From Rhodococcus sp. IEGM 1381 (GTDB lineage: Bacteria; Actinomycetota; Actinomycetes; Mycobacteriales; Mycobacteriaceae), in assembly GCF_030056795.1 (NCBI RefSeq), contig NZ_JASHKQ010000017.1:18613-82612 (forward strand): a stretch of DNA of 64,000 bases, read 5' to 3'. Positions 29,450 through 38,456 of this stretch are shown here, piece after piece. A program made the position numbers and the translations under genes. A model generated the notes under the pieces. The model was not told the origin of the DNA. It saw nothing but the letters and a program-made list of their open reading frames with translations, and made no database searches. Numbering within the stretch: position 1 is the first letter of the stretch; every line of letters starts with the position of its first letter.

Positions 29450-29910
29450 ACAACGGCAACCTGATCCTCAGCCCCGTTGCCGGTCGGGTGATCTCGCTTG
29501 CCGAGGCGCCCGATCCGGTGTTCTCCGCGCAGATGGTGGGTTCCGGTGTCGCACTGCGGCCGGCCGCGAGCGACGGTCCCGTCGAGGTTCGTTCTCCGGT
29601 CGCGGGCAAGATCCTCAAGCTTCATCCGCACGCGTTCGTCGTCTTCACCGACGACAAGGCGGGCGTCCTGGTGCACATCGGTATCGACACAGTGAAGATG
29701 AGAGGTGAAGGCTTCGATCTCGTTGCGGCCGAGGGAGATCGAGTGCAGGCAGGCGATCTCGTCGTCACCTACGACCCTGCCGCGATCGCAGCAGCGGGTT
29801 ACTCCGATGTCGTGCCCGTCGTCCTGATGGATTCGAAACCGGATTCGATCACGAGCGCATACATCGGCACCGAGGTGGCAACGGGTGATCCCCTGTTCGA
29901 GCTGCCCTGA
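29446..29910 (+). CDS. PTS EIIA subunit, glucose type (Crr-like)
   Basis: The 154-aa protein accepts phosphate from HPr. The phosphorylated histidine is H77 in GVLVHIGIDTVKM, and the supporting histidine of the active site is H62 in LHPHAFVVF. The barrel-forming PVEVRSPVAGKIL repeat is typical of EIIA-Glc. The GTG start at 29446 overlaps the EIIB stop as GTGA. HPr and enzyme I are not in this window. It converges on the GntR regulator gene with 2 bp between stops. Confidence 0.94.
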   Translation: MNNGNLILSPVAGRVISLAEAPDPVFSAQMVGSGVALRPAASDGPVEVRSPVAGKILKLHPHAFVVFTDDKAGVLVHIGIDTVKMRGEGFDLVAAEGDRVQAGDLVVTYDPAAIAAAGYSDVVPVVLMDSKPDSITSAYIGTEVATGDPLFELP

Positions 29911-29912
29911 TC

Positions 29913-30656
29913 TCACCGACGCGGCGTGGTGCGTCGCCGCCCTTCCACCTCCATCGACAGCTGGTATCGATCGCATCGGTACCAGCTCTCCGTGTGTTCG
30001 AGGGGCTCGTCACCGCTGAAGGAGACTCGGTCGAAGTACAGCACCGGCGCACCACGCTTGGTGCCCAGCAGGGTCGCCGTATCACTGTCGGCCGCGGTCG
30101 CTTTGACGGTCTGTTCGGCCCGGTCGATGGTCAAGCCGTAGTGGGTGTGCACGGCCTCGTACACGGACCTGCTCAGATCGTGTTCGATCAGACCGGGAAG
30201 CAGCGCCGCACGAAACCACCCGTCGTCGACGCTCACCGGCTCCGCGTCGGCCAATCGTAGACGCTTGACGTGGTAGGTCTGCTCCCCGTCGGCCAGGCCG
30301 AGGGCACGAACGGTTGCCGCCGAAGGGTTTTCGAGCCGTGCAAAGAGCACCACGGTCGTAGGTGTCAGGCCCTGCGCGCGCATCTCCTCCGAGAACGACG
30401 CCAGATGCAGACGAGATTGCACGGTCCGGCTGGCCACGAACGTGCCTTTGCCGCGCACGCGCACCAGATGCCCGTCGTTGACGAGTTGCCCGATCGCTTC
30501 CCTGACGGTGATGCGGCTGACGCCGTAGTCCTCCATCAGCTTGCGCTCGCTCGGCATCAAATCGCCCGGCTGGAGCTCCTTGGTGCAGCGGTGCAACAGA
30601 ATCGCGCGCAATTGTTCGTGTTTCGGGACCTGACTGTCCCTCAGATGTACAGGCAT
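29913..30656 (-). CDS. GntR/HutC-family regulator, DasR/NagR-like
   Basis: The 247-aa protein has an N-terminal winged helix (LQPGDLMPSERKLMEDYGVSRITVREAIGQLVNDGHLVRVRGKGTFVA, about residues 29-76) and a C-terminal UTRA ligand-binding domain (about 90-235). UTRA proteins of this type sense glucosamine or GlcNAc phosphates. Its position beside the complete GlcNAc PTS/nag module makes it the local regulator. The open frame extends upstream to 30875, but the ATG at 30656 gives the standard N-terminus (MPVHLRDSQVPKHEQLRAILL). A dre-like site lies in its own upstream region, suggesting autoregulation. Confidence 0.9.
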   Translation of the reverse strand: MPVHLRDSQVPKHEQLRAILLHRCTKELQPGDLMPSERKLMEDYGVSRITVREAIGQLVNDGHLVRVRGKGTFVASRTVQSRLHLASFSEEMRAQGLTPTTVVLFARLENPSAATVRALGLADGEQTYHVKRLRLADAEPVSVDDGWFRAALLPGLIEHDLSRSVYEAVHTHYGLTIDRAEQTVKATAADSDTATLLGTKRGAPVLYFDRVSFSGDEPLEHTESWYRCDRYQLSMEVEGRRRTTPRR

Positions 30657-30702
30657 CACCACTGCGCCGGCCTTTCGGTCAATCGCCCAACCAGCGGTAC
30701 GG

Positions 30703-30718
30703 ACTGGTCCGGTCCAAC
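30703..30718. promoter_or_regulatory. Second dre-like candidate operator upstream of the GntR gene
   Basis: ACTGGTCCGGTCCAAC matches the dre consensus at 11 of 16 positions, and its core TGGTCCGGTCCA is a 10/12 palindrome. It lies 47 bp upstream of the regulator's ATG and about 120 bp upstream of the divergent BenE gene. The matching position and spacing relative to the other candidate site support a shared regulator. Confidence 0.45.
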
Positions 30719-30838
30719 CGAAGACTACGCGACGTCGGCACCACCTCGACAGCATTCCGCTACCCGAGGAACATCGCGGCCGTCGTCCACTGGGAAAAGA
30801 TGCGACAGACCGCGACCCACCGTGCATGATCGACACTC

Positions 30839-32056
30839 GTGACCGCTGCCGATTCCGCCTATGGACCGATTCCACTCTCGACTCCCATCAGCGCTGGAAT
30901 CGTGGCCGCGTTGGTGGGTTTCACGAGTTCGTTCGCCGTCGTGCTGACCGGGCTGCGCGCGGTCGGTGCCAGCCCGGCAGAGGCGGCATCAGGATTGTCG
31001 GCGTTGTGCGTGACGCAGGCATTGGGCATGATGTGGCTGGCCCGCCGATACCGACAGCCCATCACCTTGGCGTGGTCGACGCCGGGCGCGGCGCTGCTGG
31101 CCGGAACCGGCGTGGTGGCGGGAGGGTGGCCCGCCGCCGTGGGCGCGTTCGTCACGGTCGGCGTTCTGATCGTCCTGACGGGCCTGTGGCCCAGACTGGG
31201 CGCGCTGGTCTCGAGAATTCCGGTGCCTCTTGCGCAGGCAATGTTGGCCGGGGTTCTTCTACCCCTGTGCTCGGCACCGGTGGCTGCATTCGCCGACTCC
31301 CCCGCGCTGATAGCGCCGGTGGCGGTCGTCTGGCTCGTCGTTCTCCGTTTCAGCACCCGCTGGGCAGTGCCCGCAGCGTTCGTTGCCGCGGCTGCTGTCA
31401 TCGCTGCGGACTTGATCGGCAGCGGCACCTCGATCGCAACGTCCGATCTCGTTCCCGGAATCGACTGGACGGTGCCGCACTGGAGCTGGCAGGCCACGAT
31501 AGGGATCGCGGTGCCGCTGTACATCGTCACGATGGCGTCGCAGAACATTCCCGGTACCACTGTCATGGCGTCGTTCGGATTCCGAATCCCGTGGCGCGCG
31601 TCGATGACGGTCACCGGAACCGGCACCGTCCTGGGTGCATTCGCCGGCGGTCACACGATCAATCTCGCCGCGATCAGTGCGGCGCTGTCGGCCAATCCCG
31701 GCGCACATCCGGATCCGAAGCGGCGATGGATCGCGGCGTTCTCCGCCGGTTGCTCGTATCTGGTGCTCGCGCTGTTGGCCACGGCTCTGGCGACGCTGGT
31801 GGCCGCAGCACCTGCCGGTGTGGTGGAAACCGTTGCCGGACTTGCCCTGCTGGGTACCCTCGCCGCGTCGTTGTTCGGAGCACTCGAACACGCGTCGGAC
31901 AGGGAAGCGACCGTTCTGACGTTCCTCGTCGCCGCATCGGGCCTGACGTTCGGCGGAATCGGATCGGCGTTCTGGGCATTGGTCGTCGGACTCGTCGTGC
32001 GGGCGATCCTGCGGCGGCGGTCCCCGCTCGCTACCGCGCCCGAGGAGACTGGCTAG
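30839..32056 (+). CDS. BenE-family benzoate/H+ symporter
   Basis: The 405-aa integral membrane protein has about 12 hydrophobic segments and BenE-type motifs, such as ITLAWSTPGAALLAGTG in the first third and QNIPGTTVMASFGFR and GAFAGGHTINLAAISAAL in the middle. The family imports benzoate or related aromatic acids with protons. No benzoate catabolic genes are adjacent, so the substrate is uncertain. The GTG start at 30839 begins the typical hydrophilic leader. The thioesterase gene follows after 10 bp. Confidence 0.88.
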   Translation: MTAADSAYGPIPLSTPISAGIVAALVGFTSSFAVVLTGLRAVGASPAEAASGLSALCVTQALGMMWLARRYRQPITLAWSTPGAALLAGTGVVAGGWPAAVGAFVTVGVLIVLTGLWPRLGALVSRIPVPLAQAMLAGVLLPLCSAPVAAFADSPALIAPVAVVWLVVLRFSTRWAVPAAFVAAAAVIAADLIGSGTSIATSDLVPGIDWTVPHWSWQATIGIAVPLYIVTMASQNIPGTTVMASFGFRIPWRASMTVTGTGTVLGAFAGGHTINLAAISAALSANPGAHPDPKRRWIAAFSAGCSYLVLALLATALATLVAAAPAGVVETVAGLALLGTLAASLFGALEHASDREATVLTFLVAASGLTFGGIGSAFWALVVGLVVRAILRRRSPLATAPEETG

Positions 32057-32066
32057 TGTCTCGTTC

Positions 32067-32540
<474 letters not shown>

Positions 32541-32545
32541 CGGTT

Positions 32546-33571
32546 CTACAGGCCGATGTCCTCGGCGGTGTTCACCGCACGGCTGACGATGTCGTCGATG
32601 AGAGTCGTGGTGGGCCCGCCCGCGATCGCTCTGTTTCGTGAGTCCGCCTCCATTCGGCGCATGACGCCTTCGGCGATGATCGCGAGCTTCCACAGCGCCA
32701 ACACCTGCCAGAATCCGACGTCGGAGACATCGCGCCCCGTGTGCTGAGCGTACGACTCGACGAGCTCGGTCCTGGTGGGGAATCCGGGCAACGTCGACGC
32801 CATGAACGGGCCCGCGACCCCGTCGTCGGCTTGTGGCCAGTAGGCCAGCAGTCCGCCGAGGTCTGCCAGCGGATCCCCGAGTGTGCACAGCTCCCAGTCG
32901 ACGACCGCGGCGACCCGACCGTCGTCGCGGGCGGTGATGACGTTGCTGAGGTGGAAATCTCCGTGCACCAACGCCACTTCGTGCTGCTGCGGAATGCCCG
33001 CTGCGAGTCGGGCTGCGAGAGAATCGATGCCAGGTACGTCCCTGGTGCGGGAGGACTCCCATTGCTTGGTCCATCGGGCGAGTTGACGAGCGGCGTAGGG
33101 CTTGTGGCTTGCCAGGTCAGCCAGACCGGACGACTCGAGATCGACGCGGTGAATGTCGGCGAGCGCTCCGGTCAGACCGAGCCCGACTCGGCGACGGTGG
33201 TCGATGTCGAGTTGCTCGGCCACCCCGACCGAATCGACCACGACACCGTCCACGAAACTCATCAGCACCAGAGGAACGTCGGAGATCGACGAATCCTCGG
33301 TGAGCGCAATCATTTTCGGAACCGGCACTGCAGTGTTCTGCAACCCCGAGAGAATTCGATGTTCGCGCACCACATCGTGCGCCGAGGCCAGCAGGTGTCC
33401 GAGCGGTGGCCGGCGAAGAACCCAGGCGGACCCTCCCGCGTCACGCACCTCGTACGTGAGATTGGACTGCCCGTTTCCGATTCGACGATAGGTCAGCGGG
33501 GACGTCGCGCCGATTCCCAATCCTGCGATCCAGGTCGACACCGCATCTTCGTCCAAACCCACTGCGCCCAT
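32546..33571 (-). CDS. APH-family phosphotransferase (acyl-CoA metabolism associated type)
   Basis: The 341-aa protein has the protein-kinase-like fold of aminoglycoside phosphotransferases. It begins with SPLTYRRIGNGQSNLTYEVRDAGGSAWVLRRPP and has the catalytic loop VHGDFHLSNVI (about residues 203-213) and the metal-binding VVDWELCTLGDPLADLGGLLAYW. This pattern matches the subfamily found next to or fused with acyl-CoA dehydrogenases (ACAD10-like), not drug resistance enzymes. The substrate is unknown, possibly a hydroxyacyl-CoA. Confidence 0.88.
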   Translation of the reverse strand: MGAVGLDEDAVSTWIAGLGIGATSPLTYRRIGNGQSNLTYEVRDAGGSAWVLRRPPLGHLLASAHDVVREHRILSGLQNTAVPVPKMIALTEDSSISDVPLVLMSFVDGVVVDSVGVAEQLDIDHRRRVGLGLTGALADIHRVDLESSGLADLASHKPYAARQLARWTKQWESSRTRDVPGIDSLAARLAAGIPQQHEVALVHGDFHLSNVITARDDGRVAAVVDWELCTLGDPLADLGGLLAYWPQADDGVAGPFMASTLPGFPTRTELVESYAQHTGRDVSDVGFWQVLALWKLAIIAEGVMRRMEADSRNRAIAGGPTTTLIDDIVSRAVNTAEDIGL

Positions 33572-33587
33572 CCAGTGCCCTCATTTC

Positions 33588-33649
33588 GCTGCGCGACGAA
33601 AGATCGTCGACTGCCGTCATCCAATCGGATGATCGTAGCGAAGCGCAGC
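33588..33649 (-). terminator. Compound hairpin downstream of the small protein gene
   Basis: The outer arms GCTGCGC (33588-33594) and GCGCAGC (33643-33649) enclose an inner TCATCC-AATC-GGATGA hairpin. The structure starts 27 bp beyond the 33676 stop codon and lies upstream of the kinase-like gene, so it can terminate the small gene's transcript. Confidence 0.45.
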
Positions 33650-33675
33650 CCTTTCGAGGGCCGAGACACCGAGAG

Positions 33676-34002
33676 TCAGCTGGCGCGTTCGAAGGCCGAG
33701 ATCAGCGCCGGAGTAGCGATCGCTGCCGCAGGCACCGACGCACCGTGACGCCTGACGGCAATCTCGTCCACTTCACCGACGAGCAAAGCAACCAGTGCGT
33801 CCGGCTCCGCGTTCCAGACCGAGGAAATGTTGTGCACCTCGGCCGGGGCGAAGAGCCCGCTGGTGGCCAACGCATGGACCCACTCGGTCACGGCGTCAGC
33901 GGTAGGCTGGGGCATGACGGACCGATCGAGAGAGTTCGCTTGGAACTCGTTGCAAAAGAACGCGCGGACCATATCGAGCTGTCCCTGAGACATTGCGGTC
34001 AT
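33676..34002 (-). CDS. Small protein of unknown function (paralogue of 39555-39866)
   Basis: I do not recognise a named family. The 108-aa product has no signal peptide and looks all-helical. Its central segment VTEWVHALATSGLFAPAEV aligns without gaps to EWVQALTQSGLF in the small protein at 39555-39866, and both have a following W and a D-E-(I/M)-(A/T)-x-R-R motif. The two genes are therefore paralogues. A GAGAAGA ribosome site precedes the ATG. A CRP/GlxR-type site lies about 175 bp upstream of its start. Confidence 0.75.
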   Translation of the reverse strand: MTAMSQGQLDMVRAFFCNEFQANSLDRSVMPQPTADAVTEWVHALATSGLFAPAEVHNISSVWNAEPDALVALLVGEVDEIAVRRHGASVPAAAIATPALISAFERAS

Positions 34003-34174
34003 GTTCTTCTCCTTCGAGTTTTCGGCGTCCGATACGTAGCGATACCCGCCTACAACGGGTACCGAGGACCGTGTTCAGATCGTTATCAACTTTCCCGTAA
34101 CGGCGGAATACGGTTTTCCGATGCGGCTGAAACTACGCCCTTTTGGTCGGTCTCGCCCCGAGTGAGCCGGACTA

Positions 34175-34190
34175 TGTGACTATCGTCACA
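34175..34190. promoter_or_regulatory. CRP/GlxR-type operator
   Basis: TGTGACTATCGTCACA is a perfect TGTGA-N6-TCACA palindrome, the consensus of CRP and of the actinobacterial cAMP receptor GlxR. It lies in the 572-bp divergent intergenic region 34003-34574, 173 bp from the 33676-34002 gene start and about 385 bp from the 34575 start. That region also has an AT-richer stretch and a GTTAC-CGA-GTAAC palindrome (34509-34521). I can support no gene in it. Confidence 0.6.
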
Positions 34191-34574
34191 CAGGTAGACC
34201 CATCCAATCAACGTCTTGCAACGAAGTCATAGTTCGCATTACGAATTACTGTGACCGGGGACAATGGACGGAACTATGCCCAGGTAAACGGCCCGATGTG
34301 GCACCGAGCGCCAACGTCGACTGCCGAGAAACGGACGCCCGCTTACGGCGAGGCTCGAGCCGATTTCAGGCCTGAATACTGTTACAGGTGGCGAAAACAT
34401 TCTTTCCACCCGTATCGAGGCCGTTCTACGTACCTACATCGGGTTCGAGCGAGGCTGTCCTCGACATGAGCCCAACTTCGTGCCGTGGAGTGGTGCTGTA
34501 ATCGAATTGTTACCGAGTAACCATCAGGGCGTTCTCGAGTTCCTCACACTCGGCGTTCAGGCTGATCGGGCACT

Positions 34575-35297
34575 GTGGCTGTCATGTCACCGTCGAGCCT
34601 CGAGAGCGGACCGATCCGATCATCCCGTCCAACCGAAAGCACCGCAGCACTCGGCGGTATCTCGGCACGTCCGCGCCGACGAGCAATCGCCACCCGAGCG
34701 GCAGTGTCGGGCTTCTCCGCAAGCGCACTACTGGTGCTCCTGATCTCGACACCGCAGCTGGCATCGCCTGCGTCTGCGGATGCGACACCGGTCGCCACAC
34801 TGGCCACCGCCGCGCTCGATGCGATCGACGTGACCGCGGTGTTGATTGCCGTCGCCGTCCTCGCCGCGGTCGCACTACTACGGAAGCTGCCGTACGGAAT
34901 CGGAGTGGTGATCGCCTGCACCATCGGAGCTCTGGTGACCGGCGAGCTCGCTCGCGAATTCGCCGGATCGTCCATCTCGTCCACCGGGCTTCCCTACGGC
35001 CAGCTCGTCGCGACGGCAGGACTGCTCGGTGCCGCATCCATGGTCGCTTCCACAGCGTGGCGATCCGTGGTCCTCGGTCTGGGTACCGCGGCAACACTTG
35101 CGGTGGCAGCGGCGGCCCTGATCACCGCAGCTGCATCGATCGTCGGGATCGCGAGCGCACTTCTGGTCGTCTTCGTGTGGTGGCCTGCCTGCTCGATCGT
35201 CATGCTCTACTCCCCCGATGCCGCTGCCCGCGAAGCGCGCAACCCGTTGGATACCGCAGCGCTGGCCGTCCAACGCAAGGTGGGACGCTTCCGTTGA
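34575..35297 (+). CDS. Polytopic membrane protein, possibly a degenerate PAP2 phosphatase
   Basis: The 240-aa protein has about six hydrophobic segments after an N-terminal Ser/Arg-rich leader. The order of segments, the motif STGLPYGQLVATAGLL in the place where PAP2 lipid phosphatases have NSLPSGHTT, and the final LLVVFVWWPAC helix recall PAP2 enzymes. The catalytic histidines and arginine are missing, so enzymatic activity is unlikely. This relationship is by eye and tentative. Starts at GTG 34575 or ATG 34584 are both possible. The 3' end forms one arm of a strong terminator shared with pntB. Confidence 0.7.
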   Translation: MAVMSPSSLESGPIRSSRPTESTAALGGISARPRRRAIATRAAVSGFSASALLVLLISTPQLASPASADATPVATLATAALDAIDVTAVLIAVAVLAAVALLRKLPYGIGVVIACTIGALVTGELAREFAGSSISSTGLPYGQLVATAGLLGAASMVASTAWRSVVLGLGTAATLAVAAAALITAAASIVGIASALLVVFVWWPACSIVMLYSPDAAAREARNPLDTAALAVQRKVGRFR

Positions 35298-35329
35298 CAT
35301 CGAGAACTGATGCCGGAAGCGTCCCACCT
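35278..35329. terminator. 16-bp perfect inverted-repeat bidirectional terminator
   Basis: AGGTGGGACGCTTCCG (35278-35293) and its exact complement CGGAAGCGTCCCACCT (35314-35329) are separated by 20 nt. The left arm includes the last codons of the membrane protein gene. pntB ends at 35350 on the other strand, so the hairpin serves two convergent units. Confidence 0.75.
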
Positions 35330-35349
35330 GGTCGGAGCGGAGGTCGTGG

Positions 35350-36771
35350 CTAGAGAGCCTTGAGCTCCTCGGTCACCTCGGAGACCGACTTCTTCGCGTC
35401 ACCGAACAACATCGACGTGCCCTCGGCGAAGAACAGAGGGTTCTCGATGCCCGCGAATCCCGACGACATCGATCGCTTGAGAACGATGACCGACTTCGAC
35501 TGATCGACGTTCAGAATCGGCATCCCGTGAATCGGGCTCGACGGGTCGTTGCGCGCCGCGGGGTTGGTCACGTCGTTCGCGCCGATGACCAACGTGACGT
35601 CGGTACGGGAGAACTCGTCGTTGATGTCGTCCATTTCCTTCATCGCGTCGTACGCGACGTCGGCCTCGGCGAGCAACACGTTCATATGCCCCGGCATACG
35701 ACCGGCGACGGGGTGAATGGCGTACTTGACCTCGACGCCCTTCGACTCGAGCAGCTTGGCCATGTCTTTGACCGCGTGCTGCGCCTGCGCAACCGCCAGC
35801 CCGTATCCGGGCACGACGATGACCTGGTTGGCGTAGGCCATCTGGATCGCCGCGTCGGCTGCGGACGTTGCTTTGACCGTTCCGCCGCTTGCACCGGCCG
35901 GACCGGCAGCAGCATCGCCGCCGCCGAATCCACCGGCGACGATCGCCGGGATGGAACGGTTCATCGCCTTGGCCATGAGGTTGGTCAGAATCGTGCCGGA
36001 CGCACCGACGATCATGCCCGCGACGATCATTGCCGTGTTGTTCAGCGCCAGACCGGCGGCCGCTGCCGACAAGCCCGTCAGAGCGTTGAGCAGCGAGATG
36101 ACCACCGGCATGTCCGCGCCGCCGATCGGCAGCACCACTGTGAGCCCGAGAATGCCCGCGAGTACCAGAACCGCGACGATCCACCACTGGGATACTCCGC
36201 CACCCGGAGTGGCGTTGATGCCGATGACCACCGCAGCGGCGACGGCGCCGATGAGCAGCAGGGCATTGAGCGGCTGCTGCAACTTGCCGATGGTGATGGG
36301 CGAGCCCGGCAGAGTTTCCTGCAGCTTGAGGAAGGCGATGAGCGATCCCCAGAACGAGATCGAACCGATGATCGCCGCGAACAGCGAGCCGATGACGATG
36401 TGCACCGTCGGCGATTCACCGTGGTTGAAGCTCGAGAACCCTGACGTGTCGAGGAACTCGGCCCACGCGATCAATGCGACCGTGCCACCGCCGACTCCGT
36501 TGAACAGCGCCACGAGCTGCGGCATCGCGGTCATCTTCACCCGGCGTGCAGGCGGGATTCCGAGCGCGACGCCGACGACGAGTCCGACGATGATCAGGAT
36601 CCAGTTCTCGGTGTCGCGGATCGAGATCAACGTTGCCACGACGGCGATGAACATGCCGACCGCAGCGATCTGGTTGCCGCGCACAGCGGTCTTAGGACCG
36701 GTCAGCCCCATCAGCCCGTAGATGAACATGCCGAAGGCGACGATGTAGAGAATGTTGACGAGATTGTCCAT
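35350..36771 (-). CDS. pntB: NAD(P) transhydrogenase, beta subunit
   Basis: The 473-aa subunit contains about nine membrane helices followed by the NADP-binding domain III (from about residue 300). Domain III shows VIVVPGYGLAVAQAQHAVKDMAK, HPVAGRMPGHMNVLLAEADV and GANDVTNPAAR, all hallmark NADP-loop sequences. With PntAA and PntAB it couples hydride transfer from NADH to NADP+ to proton entry, supplying NADPH. It overlaps pntAB by 1 bp. Confidence 0.96.
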   Translation of the reverse strand: MDNLVNILYIVAFGMFIYGLMGLTGPKTAVRGNQIAAVGMFIAVVATLISIRDTENWILIIVGLVVGVALGIPPARRVKMTAMPQLVALFNGVGGGTVALIAWAEFLDTSGFSSFNHGESPTVHIVIGSLFAAIIGSISFWGSLIAFLKLQETLPGSPITIGKLQQPLNALLLIGAVAAAVVIGINATPGGGVSQWWIVAVLVLAGILGLTVVLPIGGADMPVVISLLNALTGLSAAAAGLALNNTAMIVAGMIVGASGTILTNLMAKAMNRSIPAIVAGGFGGGDAAAGPAGASGGTVKATSAADAAIQMAYANQVIVVPGYGLAVAQAQHAVKDMAKLLESKGVEVKYAIHPVAGRMPGHMNVLLAEADVAYDAMKEMDDINDEFSRTDVTLVIGANDVTNPAARNDPSSPIHGMPILNVDQSKSVIVLKRSMSSGFAGIENPLFFAEGTSMLFGDAKKSVSEVTEELKAL

Positions 36772-37094
36772 CAGGAGTCAGCCCCCTTCTCGATCTTGGC
36801 GGGGACGGGCTTGGACTTGAACATCGACAACATGCGATCGGTGACGACGAACCCACCGATGACGTTGACGGTTCCGAAGACCAACGCGACGAACAAGATG
36901 ACCTGCAAGCCGATCGAGGGGTCCTCGACCTTGCCGAGCACGACGAGGGCGCCGAGCACGACGATGCCGTGGATGGCGTTGGTTCCCGACATCAGTGGGG
37001 TGTGCAAGGTGTTGGGCACCTTGGAGATCACTGCGAAGCCGACGAACCCGGAGAGCACCAGGATCGCGATGTTCGCGAGCAGCGGGGTGTACAT
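36771..37094 (-). CDS. pntAB: NAD(P) transhydrogenase alpha subunit 2 (membrane part)
   Basis: The 107-aa protein has three transmembrane segments and the motif PLMSGTNAIHGIVVLGALVVLG typical of the separate PntAB polypeptide. It supplies part of the proton channel and links PntAA to PntB. It overlaps both neighbours by one base (TGATG), so the three genes are coupled. Confidence 0.95.
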   Translation of the reverse strand: MYTPLLANIAILVLSGFVGFAVISKVPNTLHTPLMSGTNAIHGIVVLGALVVLGKVEDPSIGLQVILFVALVFGTVNVIGGFVVTDRMLSMFKSKPVPAKIEKGADS

Positions 37095-38212
37095 CAGTTC
37101 TCCTTCTCACGTGTCACGCAGGCACCGGCAAGGACCTCGTCCGAGAAATCGGGGGCGAGTTTGCCGTCGACCAACATGAGTTCGAGCAATGCCGAGATGT
37201 TCTTCGAGTACAGCTCGCTGGCGTGCTCGGGCATCGAGGCCGGGAGGTTCAACGGGGAGCAGATGGTGACGTCGTGCTTGACGACCGTCTGGCCGGGCTC
37301 CGTGAGTTCACAGTTTCCGCCCGTCTCGCCTGCCAGGTCGACGACGACGCTGCCGGGCTTCATTCCCTCGACGGCCGCGGCCGTGACCAGCCTCGGCGCA
37401 GGGCGGCCGGGCACCAGTGCGGTGGTGATGACCACGTCGAAGCCTTTGATGGCTTCTTCGAGCGCCTTCTGCTGTTGGACACGTTCGTCTTCGGTCAGCT
37501 CACGTGCGTATCCACCCTCACCGGCTGCATCGATTCCCAGATCGAGCCACTGTGCGCCGACGGATCGAACCTGATCTGCCACCTCCGGCCGCACGTCGTA
37601 CCCGGTGGGTCGGCCGCCGAGACGTTTGGCGGTAGCCAACGCTTGCAGACCCGCCACCCCGACTCCGAGTACCAGCACGGTCGCGGGCTTGACGGTGCCT
37701 GCGGCAGTGGTCAACATCGGGAAGAATCTGGTCGATTCCGAGGCAGCCAACAGCACGGACTTGTAGCCGGCAACGTTGGCCTGCGAGGACAGCGCGTCCA
37801 TCACCTGGGCGCGCGAGATACGGGGAATCGCTTCCACGGCGAAGGCCTGGACTCCTGCCGCCTTCAATGCGCCGATGCTGTTCTCCGCGTTGCGCGGTGC
37901 GAGAAATCCGATGAGCGTCGAACCCGACGTCAGCTTGGCGATCTCGGACTCGGACGGCGGCGCGACCTTGACCACGACATCCGCCGACCATGGATCACCG
38001 ATCGTCGCTCCAGCGGCAACGTACAGCTCGTCCGGAATCAGAGCGCCGAGTCCGGCACCCGATTCCACGACGATCTCGACGCCCTTGCCCGTCAGGGAGG
38101 CAACGATCTTGGGCACCAGAGCAACACGACGCTCGCCCTCCCCCGATTCCCGAACCACACCGACGACCGTCGTGGATCCCGAACCCTTCTCAGTGCTCTG
38201 CGATGTATCCAA
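37094..38212 (-). CDS. pntAA: NAD(P) transhydrogenase alpha subunit 1 (NAD-binding)
   Basis: The 372-aa soluble subunit binds NAD(H). Family segments are VGVVRESGEGERRVALVPKIVASL at the N-terminus, GFLAPRNAENSIGALKAAGVQAFAVEAIPRISRAQ with the RISRAQ loop, and the Rossmann motif VLVLGVGVAGLQALATAKRLGG (about residue 178). The TTG start at 38212 gives MDTSQSTEKG. It is preferred because GGAAGACGGAG lies just upstream and the longer frame (to 38425) is non-conserved in character. The upstream 38213-38456 interval contains a CGATTC-GTTCT-GAATCG palindrome (38357-38373). Confidence 0.93.
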   Translation of the reverse strand: MDTSQSTEKGSGSTTVVGVVRESGEGERRVALVPKIVASLTGKGVEIVVESGAGLGALIPDELYVAAGATIGDPWSADVVVKVAPPSESEIAKLTSGSTLIGFLAPRNAENSIGALKAAGVQAFAVEAIPRISRAQVMDALSSQANVAGYKSVLLAASESTRFFPMLTTAAGTVKPATVLVLGVGVAGLQALATAKRLGGRPTGYDVRPEVADQVRSVGAQWLDLGIDAAGEGGYARELTEDERVQQQKALEEAIKGFDVVITTALVPGRPAPRLVTAAAVEGMKPGSVVVDLAGETGGNCELTEPGQTVVKHDVTICSPLNLPASMPEHASELYSKNISALLELMLVDGKLAPDFSDEVLAGACVTREKEN

Positions 38213-38456
38213 ATCTCCGTCTTCCTGCGTTGAATGGTGTCCACATGTCGGCCAACGGCCCCGAACTTGCGACGAGTGGACGAACCCATGCGACAAGGCA
38301 CAAGGTCCCTGATAGTAGCCAGAGGAAACAGACCGCGGGTAACTCGGAATACTGTCCGATTCGTTCTGAATCGAGTCCGTTCGGCATTCCCCGACTACGG
38401 GACGCGCATTTGTGGTGCACGTCACACAGGCCTATCGCTGATGATCGGACCCTACA

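Noticed and set aside
32546..33571. Aminoglycoside resistance kinase
   Set aside because: The sequence fits the acyl-CoA-metabolism-associated APH subgroup, not antibiotic-modifying enzymes.
34251..34469. 72-codon frame in the long intergenic region
   Set aside because: No ribosome site and a random-looking composition; the region is more likely regulatory.
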